Below are positions 34,896 through 43,562 of a stretch of 64,000 nucleotides of DNA, piece after piece (positions within the stretch are counted from its first letter, which is position 1; each line of letters opens with the position of its first letter). Location of the stretch: assembly GCA_963696505.1 (NCBI GenBank), contig CAVOKN010000012.1:62001-126000 (forward strand), read 5' to 3'. Source of the stretch: CAVOKN01 sp963696505. GTDB taxonomy: Bacteria > Pseudomonadota > Gammaproteobacteria > Burkholderiales > Rhodocyclaceae. Below the pieces are notes generated by a model. The model saw only the letters and a list, made by a program, of their open reading frames with translations, was not told the DNA's origin and did no database searches. Made by a program: the position numbers and the translations under genes.

Positions 34896-35708
34896 TTACA
34901 GACCGCAAGGCATCGTAACGCCGCGCTTGGCCAGCGCTGCCGTGAACGCGCGCCAGCCTTCCTCGATGCGGGGCAAGGGATTGGCGCCTCGTTTTCCGCC
35001 CTCGAACCGACAGAATGCCTCGATCGCGGTCATTGGCTGCGATCGGGTGTTTTTGATCGTCGGAGAGGTGCTGTCTTTCAATGACATGTCAATTCCCGCT
35101 TCCACGAGAAAAGCGGCCATGAAAAAATCACTGCCGTTCAGGGCGTAGTGCAAGGCCGAGCCCATGATCGGGTTGAGGTAGTTGATGTCGGCGCCCTTTG
35201 CCACGAGCAGATGGATAACCGGGAGGTTGTGTCCGCGCACGGCGGTCTGCAGCAGCGAAGTTTCGCGCCCGTGGCCCGACGGCGGAAACCAGTTGGGACC
35301 GATGCCGTTTTCCAGCAGCACCCGGACCACCTCCGGGTCTGCGTTGTCTCGCCCGACTGCGTACTGCGGTACGTTGTCGCCCGATGAAAGCATCGATACC
35401 GGATCCGCTCCCGCTCTGAGCACGGCTGCCATCACCTTGGGGGCGTTGTGCCGCGCCAGCAGGGCGAAATGGGTGACGGTCAATCCCTGTGCGCCGACGG
35501 TCTTGACGTTGGCGCCGGCATTCAGGAGGCGCTGAATGCGGTCCAGATCGCCGTCCTGGGCAGCGTGGGCGAGTTGAATGACTTGTCGATCCTGGAAGAC
35601 TTTTTCTGCGGCGGTCATTGCGGTTCCTTCCGTAGGGCAGGCGGCCAGCAGCCAGGCCAGCAAGGTAAGGAGTATGCCGGCTGCGGACCGGCGGACGGAG
35701 ATGGTCAT
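34896..35708 (-). CDS. Ankyrin-repeat lipoprotein, probable immunity or accessory partner of the lipase
   Basis: A 270-residue protein with a lipoprotein signal (LLTLLAWLLAAC) and at least four ankyrin repeats: GDLDRIQRLLNAGANV, APKVMAAVLRAGADP, PEVVRVLLENGIG, NLPVIHLLVAKGADINY. The lipobox puts it on the periplasmic side. It follows the lipase gene by only five bases. Lipases delivered to the periplasm by type VI secretion are commonly paired with periplasmic or lipoprotein immunity proteins, some with repeat folds; that pairing is inferred here. Confidence 0.78.
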   Translation of the reverse strand: MTISVRRSAAGILLTLLAWLLAACPTEGTAMTAAEKVFQDRQVIQLAHAAQDGDLDRIQRLLNAGANVKTVGAQGLTVTHFALLARHNAPKVMAAVLRAGADPVSMLSSGDNVPQYAVGRDNADPEVVRVLLENGIGPNWFPPSGHGRETSLLQTAVRGHNLPVIHLLVAKGADINYLNPIMGSALHYALNGSDFFMAAFLVEAGIDMSLKDSTSPTIKNTRSQPMTAIEAFCRFEGGKRGANPLPRIEEGWRAFTAALAKRGVTMPCGL

Positions 35709-35713
35709 GGCAC

Positions 35714-37288
35714 CTAACCCTGCGTCATTGGGCCGATGTAATCGCCGGCGGTGCCTGGAGCGTCCGTGGCGTCGATCAGGGTCTGGATGTCCTCGGCTTT
35801 GCGAGCCTCGAAACCGTAGACCAGGTTGGTGATGCTGTGCTGGGCCGGTATGCCGGAATCGTGGCCGTCGGCGGCCTTGCCGGTCAGACCCCGCACTTCA
35901 CCGACAGCCGGTGGCAGGTACCATCTGCCGCCACTGAATTCCTTGTTGCGCGCGGCCTCCTGGGGCGTGACGTTGAGGATGCGGTACGCCAGTTCCCCGG
36001 CCAGCTGGCGCGCCGGTTCAGGCAGCGCCGCCAGCGGATCGGCGATGCCCACCTCACCCAGTGCCCACTGGTTGGCCCGTCCGACGCCTTGCAGGCCCTG
36101 AGCCAACTGGTAAGTGACTGCTTGGGCGGTGGGCGAATTCTGCAGGCCGGTGAGGGGGTCGCCGCCGCCCTGCGCCAAGCCACCTGCGGCGCGGTACTGG
36201 ATGAAGTTGTCGGCATACTCGCCCAGGCCGTCGGCCGGCATACCCACCGAGTTGGGGTGGAGCCCGGCGGCGTTGAACATCTGGCCTTTGAGGCCGCCCG
36301 CGACCCCTGCGGCCTGGGCCTTGCCGCCACCGAGGGAATGGCCGGTGACTTCGGCGTCGGGCATGCGGCGCTGAAGCTGTTTGCCAAGGTTGGTCGCCGC
36401 CTCGTATTGCTGAGTCTTCATGCCCAGCGCTTGGTCGTGGTCGGTGAGAATGTCCTCCGCTTCCCCCGTCGTGCCTCGGAATGCGACCACGGTTTTCGGC
36501 TCGAAGGGAAAATCGGAGGGCACGGTGTAGATCACGGCCTTGGAGTTGGCAATGGCACCTGGATCGAGGCCCTCCGCCAGCGCTTCATTGGCAGTCATCG
36601 CCTTCCACGGCTCCGGCGGCTTCTTCTGCTTGTCGGTGGCATTCGGGTTGTACTGGGCGTAGCTGTTCTCGGACAGTCGGGCCATTTCCACCGCCTTCAT
36701 GTCGTCGCGAAGCCGGGCCGCGGTCTGCCGAGCGGCCGGATCTTCGCCTCCTTCGGCGTCGGCGATGAGCTGATTGCGTTTTTCGATGCGATCCTTGCGC
36801 GCTTGGGCCGAATCCGCAGCGAGACAGGGCAGGCAGGGCTGGGCAACGGGCTGGTGAGGCAAGAACTTCTGCTTGACCTTTCGGTAGGAGTCCTTGACCT
36901 TGGCATGGAGCTGGCTGGCCGCATAGACCTCGGCACCCGACACGACTGCCGCGCCCGCGATCGCTGCCTCGCCTCCGAGCAGCGCGGCAGCGCCCGCCTT
37001 GCGGCCGGCGTACTGGGCAGCGTCGAGGGCCGCATTCCCGGTTGCAATGGCTGCATCCGCTGCGGCGCGGCCCGCGGCGATGGCGGCGTCCCGCGCTGCG
37101 ATGGCTGCATCCTTTGCTGCCTGCGCGGCGATACGTGCAGCGTCGGCGCCGGCCTGCGCCGCCCGTCTTGCAAGCTCGCTGGCTTTTGCCGCCGCGCTGC
37201 TGGCGGCGGCGCCCAGTTCACGCAGGGCCGAGGCACCTGCGCCTCCCGCTGCGCTCAGTGCTTCGCCGAAGGCCGATCCGAAACTCAT
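35714..37288 (-). CDS. Class 3-type lipase with long Ala-rich N-terminus, putative secreted effector
   Basis: A 524-residue protein. Residues 1-110 are an Ala-rich low-complexity helical region (AAQAAKDAAIAARDAAIAAG and similar). From about 190 follows a lipase_3-like hydrolase: SENSYAQYN, VVAFRGTTGEAEDILTDHDQ (oxyanion region), the nucleophile elbow VTGHSLGGGKAQAAG, and FNAAGLHPNSVG. No Sec signal is present, as in type VI effectors. Its start overlaps the stop of the preceding gene (ATGA). There is no VgrG, Hcp or PAAR gene in the window, so the delivery route is unknown. Confidence 0.8.
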   Translation of the reverse strand: MSFGSAFGEALSAAGGAGASALRELGAAASSAAAKASELARRAAQAGADAARIAAQAAKDAAIAARDAAIAAGRAAADAAIATGNAALDAAQYAGRKAGAAALLGGEAAIAGAAVVSGAEVYAASQLHAKVKDSYRKVKQKFLPHQPVAQPCLPCLAADSAQARKDRIEKRNQLIADAEGGEDPAARQTAARLRDDMKAVEMARLSENSYAQYNPNATDKQKKPPEPWKAMTANEALAEGLDPGAIANSKAVIYTVPSDFPFEPKTVVAFRGTTGEAEDILTDHDQALGMKTQQYEAATNLGKQLQRRMPDAEVTGHSLGGGKAQAAGVAGGLKGQMFNAAGLHPNSVGMPADGLGEYADNFIQYRAAGGLAQGGGDPLTGLQNSPTAQAVTYQLAQGLQGVGRANQWALGEVGIADPLAALPEPARQLAGELAYRILNVTPQEAARNKEFSGGRWYLPPAVGEVRGLTGKAADGHDSGIPAQHSITNLVYGFEARKAEDIQTLIDATDAPGTAGDYIGPMTQG

Positions 37289-37710
37289 CCTCGGGCGCTC
37301 TGCCTGGCGAGTTCGCCGAAAACCAATTCCGTGAAGTCGGACAGTGCCTTGGCTTTGCCGGCCGATGACAGATCGGGTGAGTCCACCACCTGCTTCATTG
37401 CAGGGATGCGCTCGTCGAAGCCTGGGCCGAGAAGCCAGGCGGTAATCACAAACACCGCGACCGATTGCTCGTCGCCAAGCTTGTAGCGAGCGGCGCGCTC
37501 CACCTGACGCCAGATTTCTTCGCCAAGGGCGTCGTCGGTCATGCTGGCGGCCTGGTTCGGGTAGTCCTCTCGAATCAGGCCGATCATCCGCTTCTGAAAG
37601 GAGGCGCGGCCGAGAGTCCTGAATTGTTGGCCGGTGATGCTTAGCAAGGCGGTAACTCCGGGCGGTACGTCGAAAAAGGGGTCCAGGAACAAGCTCCAGG
37701 CTCGGCTCAC
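37285..37710 (-). CDS. Small partner gene upstream of the lipase (possible adaptor/chaperone)
   Basis: A 141-residue, mostly helical protein starting at GTG 37710 (SRAWSLFLDPFFDVPPGVTA...) with the conserved-looking segment VAVFVITAWLLGPGFDERIP. It ends within the lipase start codon, indicating tight coupling. I do not recognise the family. By position it could be an adaptor that loads the lipase onto a secretion spike, or simply a stabilising partner. Confidence 0.62.
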   Translation of the reverse strand: MSRAWSLFLDPFFDVPPGVTALLSITGQQFRTLGRASFQKRMIGLIREDYPNQAASMTDDALGEEIWRQVERAARYKLGDEQSVAVFVITAWLLGPGFDERIPAMKQVVDSPDLSSAGKAKALSDFTELVFGELARQSARG

Positions 37711-37882
37711 CTGCGAACTTCATTAAGAATGCCTGGTGATTGCCTTTCCCTCTTATCATAACCCGAACACCTCAAAGGCCCGGCAGCGCTCCACCCGCTC
37801 CTGGGCTATCCTGCTGCCCCATGCTCGGGCACTCCTGGCCCGGCCGCGCGTCTATCCTCGAATAACCGAACGAACACGCCCC

Positions 37883-38554
37883 ATGCTGCGCCTCACCGCC
37901 CTGGCCAAGACTTTTGCCGATCCCCGCCCGCGCACGGTGCTGGCGGGCGTCGACCTGACGCTGGCGAGCGGCGAATACGTGGCGATCATGGGGGAGTCGG
38001 GCTCGGGCAAGTCGACGCTGCTCAACATGATTGCCGGGCTGGACCGGCCGGACGGTGGGCGCATCGAACTGGACGGCGTGGACCTGGGCGCGCTCGACGA
38101 CGATGCGCTGACGCGGCTGCGACGCAGCCGGATGGGCTTCGTATTCCAGGCATTTCACATCCTGCCCCAGTTGAACCTGATGCAGAACGTGGCGCTGCCG
38201 TTGGTGTTGAACGGGGTGCCGCAGCAGGAGACCGCGGCACGCGCCCAGGCGATGCTGGAGGCGGTCGGGCTGGGGGACCGCGGAGCGAGCATGCCGCGCC
38301 AGCTTTCCGGCGGCGAGTTGCAGCGGGTGGCGATCGCCCGGGCGCTGGTGCATGGCCCGGCGCTGGTGCTAGCGGACGAGCCCACCGGCAATCTGGATGC
38401 GGACGCCGCCTTCCAGGTACTGACTTTGCTGCGGGAACGCATCAAGGGCGTGGGGGCGACGGGCATCCTGGTCACGCATTCGGCTGCCGCGGCGGCTAGC
38501 GCCGACCGGGTGCTGGTGCTGGGGCGCGACGGGTTGCGGGAGGCGGGGGCGTGA
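37883..38554 (+). CDS. ABC transporter ATP-binding protein (LolD/MacB type)
   Basis: A 223-residue ATPase with Walker A MGESGSGKSTLLNM, Q-loop VFQAFHILPQLN, signature LSGGELQRVAIARAL, Walker B LVLADEPTGNLD and the switch His. The family drives type VII ABC systems that perform mechanotransmission rather than transport through the membrane. The ATG at 37883 opens the conserved N-terminus. The permease begins 22 bases after its stop. Confidence 0.92.
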   Translation: MLRLTALAKTFADPRPRTVLAGVDLTLASGEYVAIMGESGSGKSTLLNMIAGLDRPDGGRIELDGVDLGALDDDALTRLRRSRMGFVFQAFHILPQLNLMQNVALPLVLNGVPQQETAARAQAMLEAVGLGDRGASMPRQLSGGELQRVAIARALVHGPALVLADEPTGNLDADAAFQVLTLLRERIKGVGATGILVTHSAAAAASADRVLVLGRDGLREAGA

Positions 38555-38576
38555 GGCCGCCCGGGGTGGTGCCCTG

Positions 38577-41087
38577 ATGCTGCGCCTCGCGCCCTATTTC
38601 GTCGAGCCGCTGCGTGCGCGCAAGGGTGCGGCGCTGCTGACGGTGCTGGCCATCGCCCTCGGCGTCAGTCTCGGCGTGGCGGTGAATGCGGTGAACCGCG
38701 CCGCGCTGGAAGAATTCGCCCAGGGCATGCGCACCGTGTCGGGGGAGGCGGACCTGGAAGTGCGCGGTCCCGGCGCCGGATTCGATGAAGCGGTGTATCC
38801 GCGCCTCGCGCAGCTTGCCGGGATCGACGTGGCGAGTCCCGCCCTGGAGATCGACGCCCGGGTGCCGGGGCGGGAGGAGTCGCTGCGGCTGGTGGGCATC
38901 GACCTGTTTCGGGCGGCGCGGCTGCAGCCCGCGCTGGTGGCGGGGGTGGCGGGCGAGGACGGGAACCGCTTCGGTCTGCTGGAGGCGGACAGTGTTTTTC
39001 TCAGCCCGGCCGCCGCGGCCTGGCTCGGCCTGGGCGTGGGCGACGAGTTGAAACTGCAATCGGGCCTCGACGACGTACCGCTGCGAGTGGCGGGCCTGCT
39101 GGCCGGGGTGGGTGCGGCGCAGCGCCTGGCGCTTACTGACATCGCCACCGCCCAGTGGCGTTTCGGCCGCCTGGGGGTGCTCAACCGCATCGATCTGCGC
39201 CTGCGCCCCGGCGTCGATGCCGGCAGTGTCCGCACGGCAATCGAGACCGTGCTGCCGCCCGGCGTGCTGGCGCTGGCGCCGCAGGAGGCCACGGGCCAGC
39301 AGGCCGACCTGTCCCGCGCCTATCGCGTGAATCTCAACATGCTGGCCATGATGGCGCTGCTGACGGGGGCCTTTCTGGTGTTCTCGGCCCAGTCGCTGGC
39401 GGTGATCCGGCGCCGCGCGGAACTCGCCTTCCTGCGGGCGGCGGGCGTCACGCGGCGCATGCTGGTGGCCTGGCTGGTGGCGGAGGGGGCGGCGCTCGGC
39501 GCGCTCGGCGCGGCGCTCGGCGTGGCCCTCGGTTACGGCCTGGCGCAGCTTGCGTTGACGCTGCTGGGCGGGGATCTGGGCGCCGGCTTCTTCGCCGGTT
39601 CGCAGCCGCAGTTGCGCTTCGATCTGTTCGGGGCATCGGCCTTCTTCGGCCTGGGCATTTGCGCCGCCGCGGCAGGGGCGCTGGCGCCGGCGCTGGAGGC
39701 CGCCGCGGCGCCCCCGGCCCTCGCGCTCAAGGCCGGCGACGAGTCCCGACCGCTGGCGCGGCTGGAACGGGTCTGGCCGGCGGCGCTGGCGCTGGCGGCG
39801 GGGCTGGGGGTGGCGGCGCTGCCGCCGGTGGGCGGCCTGCCGGTGTTCGGTTACGCCGCCATCGCCCTGCTGTTGCTGGGAGCGATCCTGATCATGCCGC
39901 GGCTGGCGCGCGGCGCCTTCGCGCTGCTGCCGCAGCGTGGCGCAGCACCGCTGCAACTGGCCCAGGCGCAGTTGCGCAACGCGCCGGGTCTCGCCGCCGT
40001 GGCGGGGGCGGGCATCCTGGCGAGCGTGGCGGTGGCGGCGGCGATGGCGATCATGGTGAGTTCCTTCCGCGTGTCGCTGGATGCGTGGCTGACGCAGGTA
40101 CTGCCGGCGGACCTCTATGCCCGCGCCGGCAGGGCAGCGGAAACGGGGTTTCTCGATGCCGCCCAGCAGGCGCTGATCCGCAGCACGCCGGGGGTGGCGC
40201 AAGTGCGCTTCGTACGCCACCAGAATCTGCTGCTGGAGCCGGGGCGTCCGGCGGTGGCGCTGCTGGCGCGCAGCCCCGGGGACAAGCCGGGAGACATCGG
40301 GCTGCCGATGGTGGCCGGCGGTGTGCCCGCGCGCAGCGACCTGCCGCCACTGTGGATCTCGGAAGCGATGGTGGATCTGCACGGCTGGGCTTTGGGGAAC
40401 GAAGTGGACCTGCCGCTGGCCGGGCGCAGCCAGCGCTTCGCGGTGGCGGGGGTGTGGCGCGACTACGCGCGCCAGCACGGCGCGGTGGCGCTGGACATCG
40501 AAACCTATCGCCGCCTCACGGGAGACGAGCGGGTGAATGACTTCTCGGTGTGGCTGGCGCCCGGCTACGGCGCCGATGCGCTGGCCGCGGCCATAAGTCA
40601 GCGTCTGGAGGGCGGCGACAAACTGGAGATCGCCCGCCCCGGCGAAATCCGCCAGGTGAGCCTGCGTCTGTTCGACCGCAGCTTCGCCGTCACCTACGCG
40701 CTGGAGGCGGTGGCGATCCTGATCGGCCTGTTCGGCGTGGCGGCGAGCTTCGGTGCGCTGGCGACGGCGCGGCAGCGGGAGTTCGGCATGCTGCGCCACA
40801 TCGGCATGACGCGGCGCCAGATCGGGGCGATGCTGGCGATCGAGGGCGGTTTCGTGTCGGCCCTCGGCGTGGCGGCGGGGCTGACTTTGGGGCTGGGCAT
40901 CGGCGTGCTGCTGATCCACGTGGTGAATCGCCAGTCCTTCCACTGGAGCATGGACATGCACGTGCCGCTGGCGGCGCTGGGCGGCTTCGGGCTGGCGATG
41001 GTGGCGCTGGCAGCGCTGGTGTCGGTGGTGGCGGCACGCAGGGCGATGCGCGTGGAAGCGGTGAGAGCGGTGCGGGAGGACTGGTGA
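38577..41087 (+). CDS. FtsX-family ABC permease
   Basis: An 836-residue membrane protein with an N-terminal helix (GAALLTVLAIALGVSLGVAV), a large periplasmic domain, then groups of helices (MLAMMALLTGAFLVFSAQSL; WLVAEGAALGALGAALGVAL) and a duplicated FtsX core at the C-terminus (AILIGLFGVAASFGALA; FVSALGVAAGLTLGLGIGVL). It matches the AttF/AttG-like large permeases with two FtsX domains. With the ATPase before it and the CrtC/AttH-like protein after it (stop overlaps next start, GTGA), it forms a three-gene operon. Confidence 0.9.
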   Translation: MLRLAPYFVEPLRARKGAALLTVLAIALGVSLGVAVNAVNRAALEEFAQGMRTVSGEADLEVRGPGAGFDEAVYPRLAQLAGIDVASPALEIDARVPGREESLRLVGIDLFRAARLQPALVAGVAGEDGNRFGLLEADSVFLSPAAAAWLGLGVGDELKLQSGLDDVPLRVAGLLAGVGAAQRLALTDIATAQWRFGRLGVLNRIDLRLRPGVDAGSVRTAIETVLPPGVLALAPQEATGQQADLSRAYRVNLNMLAMMALLTGAFLVFSAQSLAVIRRRAELAFLRAAGVTRRMLVAWLVAEGAALGALGAALGVALGYGLAQLALTLLGGDLGAGFFAGSQPQLRFDLFGASAFFGLGICAAAAGALAPALEAAAAPPALALKAGDESRPLARLERVWPAALALAAGLGVAALPPVGGLPVFGYAAIALLLLGAILIMPRLARGAFALLPQRGAAPLQLAQAQLRNAPGLAAVAGAGILASVAVAAAMAIMVSSFRVSLDAWLTQVLPADLYARAGRAAETGFLDAAQQALIRSTPGVAQVRFVRHQNLLLEPGRPAVALLARSPGDKPGDIGLPMVAGGVPARSDLPPLWISEAMVDLHGWALGNEVDLPLAGRSQRFAVAGVWRDYARQHGAVALDIETYRRLTGDERVNDFSVWLAPGYGADALAAAISQRLEGGDKLEIARPGEIRQVSLRLFDRSFAVTYALEAVAILIGLFGVAASFGALATARQREFGMLRHIGMTRRQIGAMLAIEGGFVSALGVAAGLTLGLGIGVLLIHVVNRQSFHWSMDMHVPLAALGGFGLAMVALAALVSVVAARRAMRVEAVRAVREDW

Positions 41088-42142
41088 GGGTTTGGCTTGC
41101 ACTCGTGCTGGCGCTGTTCGGCACGCACGTCATGGCGGCCGACTACCCGTCGGTGGAGCGCGACCGCGTGTTGGAATTCCCTCGGGACCATGGTGCCCAT
41201 CCTGCCTATCGCACCGAGTGGTGGTACATCACCGGCTGGCTCAAGACCCCGGAGGGCCAGGACCTGGGCTTCCAGGTGACCTTCTTCCGGGTGCGGCCGC
41301 GCATCGGCGAAGACAACCCCAGCGCCTTCGCGCCGCGCCAGATCCTGTTCGCCCACGCGGCCCTGGCCGACCCGCGGCGCGGGCGCCTGCTGCACGGCGA
41401 GCGCGCGGCACGGGCCGGCTTCGGGCTGGCCCAGGCGCTGGAGGGCAACACCGACGTGCGCATCGACGACTGGTGGCTGCGGCTGGAGGGGCAGGGCTAT
41501 CGGACCCGCATCGCAGGGACTGACTTTTCCCTGGACCTGACGCTGGCGGCGACCGGCCCGGTGCTGCTCCAGGGCGAAAGGGGCTTCAGCCAGAAGGCCG
41601 CCGATCCGCGCCACGCCAGCCACTACTACAGCCGGCCCCATCTGGCGGTGAGCGGCCGGGTGGAGCAGGGCGGGCGCAGCGCGGAAGTGGGCGGCAGCGC
41701 TTGGCTCGATCATGAGTGGTCCAGCGGCTATCTGCCCGATGACGCGGTGGGTTGGGACTGGGTCGGGCTGCATCTCAACGACGGTTCGGCGCTGATGGCC
41801 TTTCGCATGCGCGGCGCCGCGGGCCAGCCGCTGTGGGCGGCGGGAAGTCAGCGTTCGGGGAGCGGCGACGAGCGGCGTTTCGGGCCGCAGGACGTGGCTT
41901 TCGTCGCACGCCGGCAATGGCGCTCGCCGCGCACCGGGGCGAGCTATCCGGTGGCGATGGAACTGCGGGTCGGGGATCTGCGGCTCGAACTGGAACCGCT
42001 GATGGACGATCAGGAACTCGATTCGCGCATGTCCACCGGTACCGTGTATTGGGAGGGCGCGGTGCGGGTGATGGACGGCGGGCGGGAGATCGGCCGCGGC
42101 TACCTGGAGCTTACCGGCTATTGGCAGCGGCTGCGGATGTGA
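41084..42142 (+). CDS. CrtC/AttH-like lipocalin-related exported protein
   Basis: A 352-residue protein from a GTG overlapping the permease stop. A signal peptide (VWLALVLALFGTHVMA) is followed by two lipocalin-like halves typical of the hydroxyneurosporene hydratase (CrtC)/AttH family: the block HPAYRTEWWYITGWL, YYSRPHLAVSGRV, and SAWLDHEWSSGYL. In AttEFGH-like systems this protein works with the ABC components at the periplasmic face. There are no carotenoid genes nearby, so a true CrtC role is unlikely. Confidence 0.86.
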   Translation: MRVWLALVLALFGTHVMAADYPSVERDRVLEFPRDHGAHPAYRTEWWYITGWLKTPEGQDLGFQVTFFRVRPRIGEDNPSAFAPRQILFAHAALADPRRGRLLHGERAARAGFGLAQALEGNTDVRIDDWWLRLEGQGYRTRIAGTDFSLDLTLAATGPVLLQGERGFSQKAADPRHASHYYSRPHLAVSGRVEQGGRSAEVGGSAWLDHEWSSGYLPDDAVGWDWVGLHLNDGSALMAFRMRGAAGQPLWAAGSQRSGSGDERRFGPQDVAFVARRQWRSPRTGASYPVAMELRVGDLRLELEPLMDDQELDSRMSTGTVYWEGAVRVMDGGREIGRGYLELTGYWQRLRM

Positions 42143-42154
42143 GCCGCGCGGCGT

Positions 42155-42745
42155 TCAGGAGCGCAGGCGGCTGCGTACCGAGACGTGGCGCGACAGGAAG
42201 TCCATCTGGTCGGCGAGGATGTTGCGGTTGCAGAGGATCAGGTATTCCGCCTTGTTCGGGATGTAGGGCGCGTAGAGCAGTTCCATGCCGGCCTGCTCCG
42301 GCGTGCGCCCGCTCTTGCGCTGGTTGCAGGGGCGGCAGGCGGTGACGACGTTCATCCAGGTGTCGCGGCCGAGCTGCGACAGGGGCACGATATGGTCGCG
42401 GGTGAGGCGCTGCGCCGAGTAGCCGGTGCCGCAGTAGGCGCAGATGTGACGGTCGCGGTGGAACAGTTCGCGATTGTTGAGTGGCGGGATCCGGGTGAAG
42501 CTCTTGGCCGACAGCGCCCGGCCCTTGATCGCGATGATGCTGTTGGCGACGATGGCGGAGCGCAGGCCGGTGACGCGGGAGGTGCCGCCGTGGAAGGTGA
42601 AGCTGATGTCGCCGGCATCCCAGGCGACCAGGTTGCGGGCGTAGTAGAACACGGCGTGCTGCCAGTTCACCCAGCGGTGGGGAACACCATGCATGTCCAG
42701 CGTGAGGATCAGCGGGTAGCGTGCATGGGTAGGGTCGGCTTCCAT
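42155..42745 (-). CDS. HNH endonuclease family protein
   Basis: A 196-residue protein with a C-terminal HNH domain: a zinc site CAYCG and CRPCNQRKSGRT around the catalytic core LTRDHIVPLSQLGRDTWMNVV. The N-terminal half (LILTLDMHGVPHRWVNWQHA) is typical of a chromosomal HNH group common in proteobacteria, with no known target. It is not next to restriction or phage genes. The ATG at 42745 diverges from the TonB-like gene. Confidence 0.85.
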   Translation of the reverse strand: MEADPTHARYPLILTLDMHGVPHRWVNWQHAVFYYARNLVAWDAGDISFTFHGGTSRVTGLRSAIVANSIIAIKGRALSAKSFTRIPPLNNRELFHRDRHICAYCGTGYSAQRLTRDHIVPLSQLGRDTWMNVVTACRPCNQRKSGRTPEQAGMELLYAPYIPNKAEYLILCNRNILADQMDFLSRHVSVRSRLRS

Positions 42746-42789
42746 CTCCACAGTAGAATTCAGGCGTCGGTCAACAGTAACAGAGCATC

Positions 42790-43561
42790 GTGAATTTGAG
42801 AACCGCGCGAGGGCCTTCGCGCCCAGCAGACCCGGCGATGCGGCGCCTGTCCTGGGCCTTCGTCGCATCCGCCGCGCTGCACGGCGTGCTCCTCTGGCCG
42901 GCGCCTACGCGCGAGCCCACATCCGCACTCAGTCAGCCTCTCGCGGTGACTCTCAGGCCGCCTCAGGTTCCGCCACCGGCAACCGAAGCCGCTGCGCCTG
43001 CGGTCACCGCTTCGCAAAGACTGACTTCTGTCGGCCGTGAGCGCGAACCCCGCTCGCGTGTGTTGACCGTTCGACTGGGACGGAAAGCTCCCGAGCCGGC
43101 CGCCTGCCCTGCAAGCGCCCGTCGCTTCCGAAACGTCGCCGCCGGCACAGGATCTGCCGCAGCCCAGCTACGATCAGGCGGTGGCGGCCGCGGATCGGGC
43201 GACCCAGCCCCAAGCTTCGCCGTCGGCACCCCTGGCGACCGAGGGAGCCGACGGGGAGGCCCTGAGACAGTTTCGGATTGCGGTGGCGCGGCGCGTCGGC
43301 CAACACGATTTCCCTGAACTCGCAGACGAGATCGGCGCCGGCAATGCCTCGGTCGTGCGGGTGGTCGTCGGGCCGGCGCCGGGATTGGCGAACGTTTCGG
43401 TCGCGCGGTCTTCGGGCCATGCGCGGCTCGACGCCAAGGCGCGGGAGCTGATCGGTGCAGGGGTCAGCGCCACGGCGCTGCCCGACGCCCTGCAAGGGCG
43501 CGAGTTCGTCGCCGACTTCCGGATCGAGTTCCGCCCCCGGAACGACGCTCTGCTCGAGTAG
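42790..43561 (+). CDS. TonB-family energy transducer, one frameshift
   Basis: Two frames join near 43075-43085. The first gives an N-terminal membrane anchor (RLSWAFVASAALHGVLLWPAP) and a Pro-rich stretch (PPQVPPPATEAAAP). The second gives more Pro-rich sequence and a TonB C-terminal domain (DFPELADEIGAGNASVVRVV, SSGHARLDAKARELI, LQGREFVADFRIEF). TonB passes proton-motive energy to outer-membrane receptors. The start could be GTG 42790 or ATG 42838; the second directly precedes the anchor. One base too many (or two missing) separates the halves. Confidence 0.68.
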
Positions 43562-43562
43562 C

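Noticed and set aside
38496..41102. A minus-strand open frame of 868 codons opposite the FtsX-like permease
   Set aside because: Arg/Gln/His-rich shadow of a clearly recognised gene.
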